DNA of 64,000 bases from Phycisphaerales bacterium. GTDB lineage: Bacteria; Planctomycetota; Phycisphaerae; Phycisphaerales; SM1A02. Made by a program: the position numbers and the translations under genes. Of this stretch, positions 44,903-53,439 are shown in pieces. The DNA lies in assembly GCA_029242715.1 (NCBI GenBank), contig JAQWTL010000007.1, forward strand, positions 186,001 through 250,000. Direction: 5' to 3'. The number at the start of each line of letters is the position of its first letter. The stretch's first letter is position 1. A model generated the notes under the pieces. The model had not been told where the DNA came from, did not search any database, and saw only the letters and a list, made by a program, of their open reading frames with translations.

Positions 44903-47900
44903 TCAACGACGTCGCTTTACGGTCATTACACCATTCATCATCGGCCAATGGCCTGGAAACGTACAGACATATGGGTAACGGCCGGGCCGATCGGGTGCAA
45001 TGAACAGGACTTCATGAGTCTCGCCCGGCTCGACCAGAGCCAGGACATGCATGATTTCTTTCATGTCCGGAACATAATTCAATGCCACTGCATCTGGCCC
45101 GGTTCCGAGGTTGTCTGCAGCAATACCAACCTTTCGCATGGAGCCGGGTTTGCAGACCAGCAGGTTATGCGGCATGGAATCATCGTTGGTCAACTTGATG
45201 CGAACAGGAGTACCTGCCGTCACATCGAATCGCTTGATGTCATAAATCATTCGATCTGCGACCGTAGCGATATCAACATCCTTGATCTGCCACGCCTGAT
45301 CTTCTTCCGTCCAATAGGTAGAGGGAACAGTCTGAATCGACTCGACGGCAAGCAATTGAAGATCTGGTTGCCCACTGGACGTGACATACGGCATGAGTTG
45401 TTCCATGGCGGCCTGTCCACGCCCCGGAGTCGAGGTCATTGTGAGCATTGCAGCCTCAACGAGCGCACGATCCCAATTGCTTCCAGGCTCGGTCCTGGTA
45501 TTGAACTGTGGTGCAGGAAGATCCGTAGCACTCCAGGTGGCGACTCGATCATTGTCGAGAATCTCGATGGTGTGACCAGTTAATCGCTGGTCATAAGGTC
45601 TTTCACTTCGGCCCCAGATCGTGACCGCATCGATTGGCATGACACTGCCGAGATCGACTTCCCAATAGGGATCCTCATCGTCTTCTCGCGTATGGGTCGA
45701 AGTGCCGTCAGAAAACACGCCGCTCGTCTTTCCGTCCAAGGCAAGGCGGGCGTGGCCCTCCCAGCCAGTACTTGATTGGGTTGCTTCCTTGCCCAAAGCC
45801 GCATTCTTGCCACCACTATCCACCTGTACTTCGGCAAGTGTGATGGTGCCTGGCCTTGGCAGTGAAATGCGAACGAAACGGCCCCGTGGAGTCTGTTTGC
45901 CACCCTCTGTCTCAACACGTTCAGGCAACATGGAAACCGCAAGCTCCCATGCCTGATCTCGTACCTTCAATGCATCATCACGATGCATCAATCGCCGCAT
46001 GGAAGCCAGAAGTTCCCGGCGAGCTCGACGGCTGTCGGGAAGTGTGCCCGCCAACTTCCACGTCTGGTCAAGATCACCATCAGCAATCGCAATGGCTGCC
46101 CACGCCGCTTCCCGCAGACGGGGCGCCGCCTCGGGATCATCGGCAATCTCAAGCAGCAGTGATCTCTGTGCCACGAGATCGGCTCGTGAAACATTGAGCA
46201 GCATGCCCAGTCCATCATCAAGAGCATCTCGATCTGGATTCAACTGCCTCAATCCATGAACAAGTTCACCAGAATGAGTTCGATCTGTTCGTTCAGCCAT
46301 CCACTGGAGTGCTGCTTCACGTTCTGCCAACTGCAGACCTGGCCGCCGAAGGCGTTCGCGTGCCACGAAATGATCCAATGGCTCGGCCAACAACGCTTCT
46401 TCTTCAAGCTGCTGCAGGCGCCAGGCAGCGGTTCCTTCGCCCATCGGGGTGCCCCAGGGCTTGAGCGCCGCAAGTGTGCGGTTGAATGTCACCTCGAAAT
46501 CCTGATCCATGGGCTGGCTTGTTGCCAGGCCTGCCAGCTCAGCCGCGCGAACATCGGGCACGTGGCCCAACGCGGCAACTGCTTCAAGCCGAACCCTCTC
46601 GTTGCGATCAAGAACACCTCGCTCAAGCATCGGGAAAGGGTCATCCACTTCATCCAACCACCATCGCAGCACCCGCATGCCAGCCATGCGGGCATGTGGA
46701 TCATTTGCCGTGAGAACCTGTTCAAGCAACGATTCATCTACATCGTTGTGGCCCTGATGGATCCAGAGCGCTTCCACAAGGTGGTGTTCATAATCGGGAT
46801 CCGTCGGATCAAGATCACTCACCCACGCATCCACTTCTGGAAGAACTTCGCTCGGATCACCTTCCTGCAATGCTCGCCTTGCAAGTGCTCGCGTACGGTT
46901 TTCATACGCTTTCAGGAACTCCAGTAATTCGAGTGTTGATGCACCCTCGATTGCCGGTGGCGTTGATAAAGGCCGGTCCGGATAGGTGATTCGCCACACT
47001 CTTCCGTGTGTGTGATCGCGGCGATCATCACGCACATTGAACTGCATGTGACCCACAATGGGATTGGCCCAGTCCAGAACGTAAAAAGCACCGTCAGGTC
47101 CAACCTGCATGCTGACCGGTCGAAAACTTGTATCCGTGGACTGGAGAAGTTCCATGGGTAGCGCTTCTGTCTTCCAGCCAGAACCGACTTCTTCAAGGTC
47201 ATACCAACGTAAGCCGTGGAAGCCGATGCACTGACTTGAAACAAATCGACCCTGAACATCATCTGGTAAATGACGAGAGCGAATGAACTCACTGCCCGAT
47301 GCGGGACGACGCCCGCCGGGTGTGAACGAACGAATGTTTCGATACGGCCCCTGCCCCTTGATTTCATCGGGATAGGTATGGGCCCCCATCAGATGGGCCA
47401 GGCAGTAGTTGTAACCATTGGATGCGTCTGAAATCACGCTCTGGCCCCAACGATCAATCGTGTGCCCCCAGGGGTTGGCAAAGGGAAAGCTCACGACAAC
47501 GTCGACTTCCTCGGTATCAGGCTTGTAGCGGATGACCCCTCCGTGACGCAGTCGACGAGGTCCCCATGGAGTTTCGATCTGAGTGTGATGAAACGTACCT
47601 TCATTGAAGTACATCGCCCCATCATGTCCCCAAGTGAAAGCCGACATGGCGTGATGGCTGTCCTCGGCACCGAATCCATGCAGGACGATCTCCTGCTCAT
47701 CTGCCACCAGATCTCCATCCGTGTCTCGCAGATGAAGCAGGTTGGGTTGGGAGACCACATAAGCTCCCCCGTCTCCAAGCACAAATCCCGTAGGGATATA
47801 GAGCCCATCGGCGAATATGGTCTGCTTGTCAGCCCGTCCGTCCCCATCGACATCCTCGAAGACCAGCAACTTGTCCCGAGGTGATTCACCTGGTTCAAGG

Positions 47901-48154
47901 TGAGGATAGGTTGGCGCAACGGCTACCCAAAGCCGCCCCCCGCCATCGAATGTCATGGCAATAGGATTCGAAAGCTCTGGAAAATCCTCTTCAGAAGCAA
48001 AGCAGTTGATGGCATATCCATCCGGCAGGATGAATGTGTCCAGAGCAGCCTGCGTTGTTGGAACCGGGCGATCCTCTGGTCGTGTTGGAGCAGGCTCCTG
48101 GCCGAAAGCAACCGTTCCAAGCAGCGTTGTCAAGATCGTGAGGAGACGCATCAA
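44903..48154 (-). CDS. Secreted propeller/HEAT protein with blue-copper C-terminal domain
   Basis: 1,083 residues with a signal peptide. An N-terminal beta-propeller of the PVC membrane-bound dehydrogenase type (FDGGGRLWVAVAPTYPHLE, VFEDVDGDGRADKQTIFADG) is followed by HEAT-like helices, a discoidin-like domain (NAALGKEATQSSTGWEG to YWEVDLGSVMPIDAVTIWG) and a C-terminal cupredoxin. The type I copper ligands are all visible: His in DSMPHNLLV, then Cys, His and Met in VCTFPGHWPMM, with azurin spacing. Predicted to oxidise a sugar-like substrate outside the cell and pass electrons to its own copper site. The start overlaps the SGNH gene stop by 4 nt. Confidence 0.87.
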   Translation of the reverse strand: MMRLLTILTTLLGTVAFGQEPAPTRPEDRPVPTTQAALDTFILPDGYAINCFASEEDFPELSNPIAMTFDGGGRLWVAVAPTYPHLEPGESPRDKLLVFEDVDGDGRADKQTIFADGLYIPTGFVLGDGGAYVVSQPNLLHLRDTDGDLVADEQEIVLHGFGAEDSHHAMSAFTWGHDGAMYFNEGTFHHTQIETPWGPRRLRHGGVIRYKPDTEEVDVVVSFPFANPWGHTIDRWGQSVISDASNGYNYCLAHLMGAHTYPDEIKGQGPYRNIRSFTPGGRRPASGSEFIRSRHLPDDVQGRFVSSQCIGFHGLRWYDLEEVGSGWKTEALPMELLQSTDTSFRPVSMQVGPDGAFYVLDWANPIVGHMQFNVRDDRRDHTHGRVWRITYPDRPLSTPPAIEGASTLELLEFLKAYENRTRALARRALQEGDPSEVLPEVDAWVSDLDPTDPDYEHHLVEALWIHQGHNDVDESLLEQVLTANDPHARMAGMRVLRWWLDEVDDPFPMLERGVLDRNERVRLEAVAALGHVPDVRAAELAGLATSQPMDQDFEVTFNRTLAALKPWGTPMGEGTAAWRLQQLEEEALLAEPLDHFVARERLRRPGLQLAEREAALQWMAERTDRTHSGELVHGLRQLNPDRDALDDGLGMLLNVSRADLVAQRSLLLEIADDPEAAPRLREAAWAAIAIADGDLDQTWKLAGTLPDSRRARRELLASMRRLMHRDDALKVRDQAWELAVSMLPERVETEGGKQTPRGRFVRISLPRPGTITLAEVQVDSGGKNAALGKEATQSSTGWEGHARLALDGKTSGVFSDGTSTHTREDDEDPYWEVDLGSVMPIDAVTIWGRSERPYDQRLTGHTIEILDNDRVATWSATDLPAPQFNTRTEPGSNWDRALVEAAMLTMTSTPGRGQAAMEQLMPYVTSSGQPDLQLLAVESIQTVPSTYWTEEDQAWQIKDVDIATVADRMIYDIKRFDVTAGTPVRIKLTNDDSMPHNLLVCKPGSMRKVGIAADNLGTGPDAVALNYVPDMKEIMHVLALVEPGETHEVLFIAPDRPGRYPYVCTFPGHWPMMNGVMTVKRRR

Positions 48155-49113
48155 TACTCCTCCTCGATGACTTCACAGCCAATGTGACCAGGAGGCATTG
48201 TCCAGATCGTCCGATCAGCTTCCTCCACCAACCTGTCAAGCTGCTTCATCTCATCAGGAAAATTCTTCGACCCATAGGGTTCATGCCGGCGGCCGTAGAC
48301 ATACTCCGTATTCACCGGTCGCCATCGCTGAAAAAACAGTCGGTTCTTGGCGAGCACTGCCTGTCGCAGTGCTTCATGCTGCCGGTTGCCGATATCCACT
48401 TCATCAACATCCATCTCTGCACCAGACTTCTGAACGAGGCCTAGCTGGTCAGCCATTGCACATGTAATGACCCTGTAGCCCTGGCGATTGGGATGTATGC
48501 CATTGATGGTCAAGGCAACTTCATCCCGCTTCATGGTTTCGAGTGTTGGAGTAAAGAGGTCGATGAAGCCCTGCTCATGCGCAACAGCAGCCTGCCTCAT
48601 GGCATCTGAATAAGACTGAAGAACGAAATTGTGTTCATGCCCATCCGGAAGCGGATCGCCAAGATCTTCATGGGCAATTGGCGAGACCAGAATGATCCGA
48701 GGGGGATTCTCATTGTTGTAGTTCTTTGAGAGCCTGGCTTCGATCCACGCATCCAGGTCCTTGCGGAACTTCGGAAGCCCCTCGTCTCCTGAATAGGATT
48801 CGTTCATACCAAAGCATGCAATGATCACATCCGTGTCATGCTGATCCAGCCATTCATCCATTCCAAGAAAGTTCAGTGGCCGTGGCTGAAGCGCCACCTC
48901 ATCGCCGCTCCAGCCGAAATTGCGAATGCTGAGTTCATGGTCTGGATGGCTTGCTTGAAGCAATGATTCAAACTGGCCATCCAACTGCATGCGCTCCGCG
49001 AACGTGTTGCCGACGATGGCTATGCGATCATGAGGCTTGAAGATGGGGGTGCCTGGATCTGGCAACCCTGGCATCAAGACGGCAATGAGCAGGAGTCCGG
49101 TATTGAGCATCAT
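48151..49113 (-). CDS. SGNH-fold protein, probably lacking the catalytic Ser
   Basis: 320 residues with a signal peptide. The SGNH blocks are recognisable: block I IAIVGNTFAERM, block II NFGWSGDEV, block III ACFGMNES and block V INGIHPNRQGY. The Ser of the usual GDS motif is replaced (G35-N36-T37), and the usual Asp of DxxH is Asn (NGIH). Similar GNT-type sequences occur in PVC secreted proteins, so this may be a binding or divergent esterase-like domain. A C-terminal extension of about 90 residues contains EYVYGRRHEPYGSKNFP. Between the two propeller genes in one operon. Confidence 0.8.
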   Translation of the reverse strand: MMLNTGLLLIAVLMPGLPDPGTPIFKPHDRIAIVGNTFAERMQLDGQFESLLQASHPDHELSIRNFGWSGDEVALQPRPLNFLGMDEWLDQHDTDVIIACFGMNESYSGDEGLPKFRKDLDAWIEARLSKNYNNENPPRIILVSPIAHEDLGDPLPDGHEHNFVLQSYSDAMRQAAVAHEQGFIDLFTPTLETMKRDEVALTINGIHPNRQGYRVITCAMADQLGLVQKSGAEMDVDEVDIGNRQHEALRQAVLAKNRLFFQRWRPVNTEYVYGRRHEPYGSKNFPDEMKQLDRLVEEADRTIWTMPPGHIGCEVIEEEY

Positions 49114-49153
49114 TCCGCGAGAATACCAACACCCGGTCAGTCCGTGCAGAAGA

Positions 49154-52100
49154 TCAGTTCATGGAGCTCTGCAGCGTCTTCAAATAGGCCATTACATCCC
49201 GAACCTCCATCGGATTCAGATGTTCCGCCATTCCAGGCATCGCCGAGGCCTCGCCGAAGCCATCCGCGATTTCCGCCTGCGGCTCAAGGATTGAACGGAG
49301 CAAGCTCATCTCATCATGCCGCTGGGCAACACCATCCAGTGATGGGCCAGCGGTGCCTCCCGTTCCCTCGATCACATGGCAACGCATGCAGGAAGCACTG
49401 GCGTGATAGAAAACCAGCTCGCGGCCACGAACCGGGTCGCCTCCTGAAAGGCTCAGTGAATACATTGCTGGATACCCCTGCTCTGGCGTAATGGTCCACT
49501 GTTCAATGGCTTCACGATAGAGATCGCCATCGCGCCTTCGGGCTGCTTCAAGCACATCCAGTGCAAGGTGCGGGTGCTCCTGCTCCAGATTCGACAAACG
49601 ATCGCCCAGGATCCCGGCGGATTTCGGATCTTTCAGTGTTGCGAGGCATTCGATCGCTGCTCTCTGGTGGACAAGGTCCTGGGAATCCAGCCCAGCGATG
49701 ACGAGCGGCAACGCCTGATCTCCTTCCCATCGAGTCACCATTCTCAGTCCTTCTGCCCGAACATTCGGATCCTGGCTGGCAAGTGCGATCTTGATGGCAT
49801 CTGATCTGGAAGACTCATCTCTCACCAGCAATCCCAGCATCGAGATACGGCGTTGACCGGGGGCGGATTCATCCTCCAGCGTTTCCATGAGCATGCTCGA
49901 ATCAAGTTCAAGGCCATGCTCGGCAGCAATCTGGCGAGCTGGCCCCGCAACAACTTCGTCTGATTCTGAAAGCGCGGGCAGGACCCTTGCCATCACAGCC
50001 TTCCATCCCTCCACATCACGCTCACCTTCGATCACCCTGTAGCGCCCCTGAACACGTTCGCGAAGTTCTGGGGAAGGCCATTGCCTCAAAGTCTCCATAG
50101 CTTCCGCTCGAATCACGTCAGGCTTTGATTCATCCAGTGCGAATGCCGCCACGACCTCCGCCCTTGCCGGATCACCGGATTGCATGGCCGCAGAAAGAGA
50201 TCTCCGAGCAACTGCCAATACCGTTCTGTCCGGAATACTCGCTCCAATGGGGCGAACCCATGTACCGTCAGGCAACTGCCAACCTACTGCCAGGTGATCA
50301 CTTCCGTTACCGTCACTATGCCTTGCCTCCAGAACCCATGTCTCACCTGCCCTCATCTCTACAGGTTCTGATACCTGTCCTGGTTCCATGGCCCAGGAGT
50401 CAACAGGAGTCCACCCATGAACTTCTGCAAGTCGTATTCGTTCGGCTGGCCGATCTTCCGGCCAGGCATGAAGCACCGATGCATCATCACTGGTAATGGC
50501 GAAACGATAGGACCCATCGACAGCTGGCACTACGCGACCGGTCATGCGGCTGACGTAACGATCACGGTTTCCAGGCCCCACCATAAATCCAGTGAGATGT
50601 TGAATGGCATCCGGCTCTCTGTCAAAGACAGCATGCTCTGCCAGTTGATCCGGACTCGCTGGATCGGTTTCTTCATAGAACTCGAGAAGAATCTCCTGGG
50701 CTTCTGGTTTGGAATCACCGCTTGAGATCAAAGTAGGCAGGAGATCTGCCAAGGCTTCCTGCCCCTCGATGATCGGAACATCATTGATGGCACGAGCAGC
50801 CTCAGCAGCAATCATGGGATCCGTGTCACGAAGCATCAATGCCACGGCAGGGTCATGCAGCCGGCGAAGTGCCAGCAAAGCGGCAAGACGAACAGGCGGC
50901 ATGGGATCGCCAAGCAACTCCAGGAGTTTTTCTCGATCCATGATTCGGGCAAGTGCAACAACACCGGCATGCCTCAGCCATTCATCCTCGTTGTCATTGG
51001 CCCAGATCATCTCGACGATCGCATCGATGGCCTCTGCATTACCAAGACGGCCAAGTGCCATGGTGGAGTGGTAGACGACACGCGGAGACTCATCAAAGAT
51101 CAGTCCGAGCAGATCCTCGGTTGCTGGTACATATGCCTCATCTCCAAGCACACGTGCTGCCTGTGAACGAATCTCGTCATCATCATCCCAGGCAACGGCA
51201 CGAACAAACTCCAGAGGGTGCTCTTCGTCTCCATCCTCCCAGCTGTCATATCGGGCAATCATTCCCAAAGCCCACATGGCGTGGATCCTCGCCATTCGTG
51301 GTTCATCAGGATCGCCAACCACTGATGCAAGTGCATCAATCGAATTTCTGCCCCGATCTGCCAATTCGTAGTGCGCCTTTTGACGCACGCGTCCATCTGC
51401 ATGATCCAGCAGTTCAATCAGCTCATCCTGATCCAGAACATTCATGCCTGCTGAAACAATTTCAGCCGTCAACTGCAGTTGCTGGCTGTCCTCTTGATCG
51501 CGAGCGTGAAGTCGAAACAGTCTGCCCGTCTTCGAACTTACCCATCCCTCAACCCAATCCGAGATGACCATGTTTCCATCCCAGTCGAAGTCCACATCGG
51601 TGCACAGCACACCCGTGACGAAATCATGTACGTCCTCGACCTGAAAACCTGCGCCATCGGGAACCATTTCCATGGCAATGACACCACTGTTCTTGGGCCC
51701 TCCAAGGAAGTTGCACATGAAGAAGTGATCGTCATAACGACTCGGCAGACCCATTCCCGGATAGAAAGTGAATCCTGAGGGGCCGGATCCAACATGCTTC
51801 AAGGGAGGCAGGCTCCAGGCAGGCCGCCCGGGGTGGGCCGTCTTCCAGAGACCTTCCTGATCCCACGGGCCACGGTTGTTTTCGCCGCCAAGGGTCTGGT
51901 AGTTCATCTCCCAGCCGGTCTCACCGGCCTCTGCGCAGTACACGATCCTGGCACGATCTCCGCCATCGGAATTGTTGTCGCCTGTGAAGAGATAGCCATA
52001 TCGATCAAAGGCCAGTTCCTGTGGATTCCGCAACCCGGTGCAGAAGACTTCCAGGTTGGATCCATCTCGTTCACAGCGGAAGACCGCTCCTGAATGAGGA

Positions 52101-52828
52101 TCCGCCAGGATGCGTCCATCCTCTGTCTCTACGTGGTAACCACGATCTCCATGCGACCAGTAGATTCTGCCATCCGGCCCCCATGCGAACCCATGCATGT
52201 CATGACCTCGCAGAGCATCTCGTACACCGAATCCAGAATGGATCGGTTCTCGAAACTCGGCCGTACCGTCGCCGTCCATATCCTTCAGTCGCCACACATG
52301 TGGAATACACGTGTACCAGACCTCATCGCCATTGACGATCAGGCCCGAACCTGTTCCGTCAAGAACATCATTAAAGCCATCAGCAAACATCGTGACGGTA
52401 TCTGCTCGCCCATCACCATCCGTATCCTCGAGACGGCGGACGCGGTCCTCCATCTCGGTATACCACTGCATTCCATTTTCACGCTTGCTCGCCCACTTCT
52501 CATACTTGGCCATGCGATCTTCAATCGTCTGGGCTGCAAGATCATCCAGCAACCAATAAGGCTGCGACCGATTGTCTTCTACGCCATGTTCCTGTCTGAA
52601 AGATTCCGCAACATAGACTCGCCCATGATCGTCAATGAAGAAGGCAACCGGATCCATGACATCCGGGGTTTCCGCCCATGTCTCGACCACAATGCCAGGC
52701 ACGGGTTTCAAGTCCAGCGCCGGATCTGCCTGCTGCTCCAAATCCTGGGGAAGAAAGAGCGTTGGAATCAATAGGAAAGGAATCATGCTGGGCATCCTGT
52801 TTCGAAAAAGCCAGTGTAGTCCAAGCAT
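49154..52828 (-). CDS. Secreted propeller/HEAT/PA14 protein with C-terminal heme domain
   Basis: 1,224 residues with a signal peptide. Domains in order: PVC membrane-bound dehydrogenase-type propeller (DDHGRVYVAESFRQEHG, DTDGDGRADTVTMFADG), HEAT repeats (about 450-700 and 900-1080), a PA14-like module in between (GSYRFAITSDDASVLHAWPE, GETWVLEARHSDGNGSDHL) and a C-terminal cytochrome c domain (ASCMRCHVIEG, later GMAEHLNPMEVRDVMAYL). ATG 52828 is chosen because AGGAGG sits 5 nt upstream. Predicted extracellular oxidoreductase or adhesin for glycans. First gene of the operon; divergent from cheW with 41 nt between start codons. Confidence 0.88.
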   Translation of the reverse strand: MLGLHWLFRNRMPSMIPFLLIPTLFLPQDLEQQADPALDLKPVPGIVVETWAETPDVMDPVAFFIDDHGRVYVAESFRQEHGVEDNRSQPYWLLDDLAAQTIEDRMAKYEKWASKRENGMQWYTEMEDRVRRLEDTDGDGRADTVTMFADGFNDVLDGTGSGLIVNGDEVWYTCIPHVWRLKDMDGDGTAEFREPIHSGFGVRDALRGHDMHGFAWGPDGRIYWSHGDRGYHVETEDGRILADPHSGAVFRCERDGSNLEVFCTGLRNPQELAFDRYGYLFTGDNNSDGGDRARIVYCAEAGETGWEMNYQTLGGENNRGPWDQEGLWKTAHPGRPAWSLPPLKHVGSGPSGFTFYPGMGLPSRYDDHFFMCNFLGGPKNSGVIAMEMVPDGAGFQVEDVHDFVTGVLCTDVDFDWDGNMVISDWVEGWVSSKTGRLFRLHARDQEDSQQLQLTAEIVSAGMNVLDQDELIELLDHADGRVRQKAHYELADRGRNSIDALASVVGDPDEPRMARIHAMWALGMIARYDSWEDGDEEHPLEFVRAVAWDDDDEIRSQAARVLGDEAYVPATEDLLGLIFDESPRVVYHSTMALGRLGNAEAIDAIVEMIWANDNEDEWLRHAGVVALARIMDREKLLELLGDPMPPVRLAALLALRRLHDPAVALMLRDTDPMIAAEAARAINDVPIIEGQEALADLLPTLISSGDSKPEAQEILLEFYEETDPASPDQLAEHAVFDREPDAIQHLTGFMVGPGNRDRYVSRMTGRVVPAVDGSYRFAITSDDASVLHAWPEDRPAERIRLAEVHGWTPVDSWAMEPGQVSEPVEMRAGETWVLEARHSDGNGSDHLAVGWQLPDGTWVRPIGASIPDRTVLAVARRSLSAAMQSGDPARAEVVAAFALDESKPDVIRAEAMETLRQWPSPELRERVQGRYRVIEGERDVEGWKAVMARVLPALSESDEVVAGPARQIAAEHGLELDSSMLMETLEDESAPGQRRISMLGLLVRDESSRSDAIKIALASQDPNVRAEGLRMVTRWEGDQALPLVIAGLDSQDLVHQRAAIECLATLKDPKSAGILGDRLSNLEQEHPHLALDVLEAARRRDGDLYREAIEQWTITPEQGYPAMYSLSLSGGDPVRGRELVFYHASASCMRCHVIEGTGGTAGPSLDGVAQRHDEMSLLRSILEPQAEIADGFGEASAMPGMAEHLNPMEVRDVMAYLKTLQSSMN

Positions 52829-52869
52829 GGCCGCCTCCTGAACCCGCACTTTCCCTCCCGGGGAGTACC

Positions 52870-53439
52870 ATGCAAGCCTCGATGATCAATCAAGGAAGTC
52901 CAATCAACCCTTCCAGGAAGGCCGTCTCCAGCAGGCACCAGAACGAGGTCGTCCAATGGCTGGAGGCACTGCGGTCACCAGAATCGGCGGCACTCCCTTC
53001 TCATCCAAGCCTGCTCTTTTTCAGGCATGCAGGCGAAGAACTGGCCTTGCCGGCAGTCATCGTAGGAAGCGTCGAAATGGTTGGCTTCACCCACCGCGTT
53101 CCCCACAGGGAAGGACCGACCCTGCGAGGCCTTGCTGCAACGAATGGTGATCTTCTCCCCTTGATCGATCTGTCCAATGCCGTTGGCCTGGATCCTGATC
53201 ATCAGGAAGATGATCGTGTCCCCCGCCTGCTCGTCCTGTCACCACTCCAATCAATCGAATCACGGTGGACAACGATCGTTGACATTGTGCATGGTGTTGA
53301 AATGTCCGATCCAGAGACATGGTCGACATCTGATACGACATCGCCATATGTGAAAGCACTTGTACAGACGCCCCGTGGCACGGCCAAGCTGCTTGAAACC
53401 GACGCACTCCTTGACTCCCTGGCAGCAGTATTCCAATGA
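52870..53439 (+). CDS. CheW-like coupling protein
   Basis: 189 residues with one CheW domain (LLFFRHAGEELALPAVIVGS, RGLAATNGDLLPLIDLSNAV, IVDIVHGVEMSD). An N-terminal extension of about 40 polar residues precedes it. ATG 52870 has GGGGAG 5 nt upstream, whereas the longer open frame upstream has no family match. Predicted to bind the CheA kinase and link it to a receptor. The stop overlaps the cheA start by 4 nt. Confidence 0.82.
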   Translation: MQASMINQGSPINPSRKAVSSRHQNEVVQWLEALRSPESAALPSHPSLLFFRHAGEELALPAVIVGSVEMVGFTHRVPHREGPTLRGLAATNGDLLPLIDLSNAVGLDPDHQEDDRVPRLLVLSPLQSIESRWTTIVDIVHGVEMSDPETWSTSDTTSPYVKALVQTPRGTAKLLETDALLDSLAAVFQ

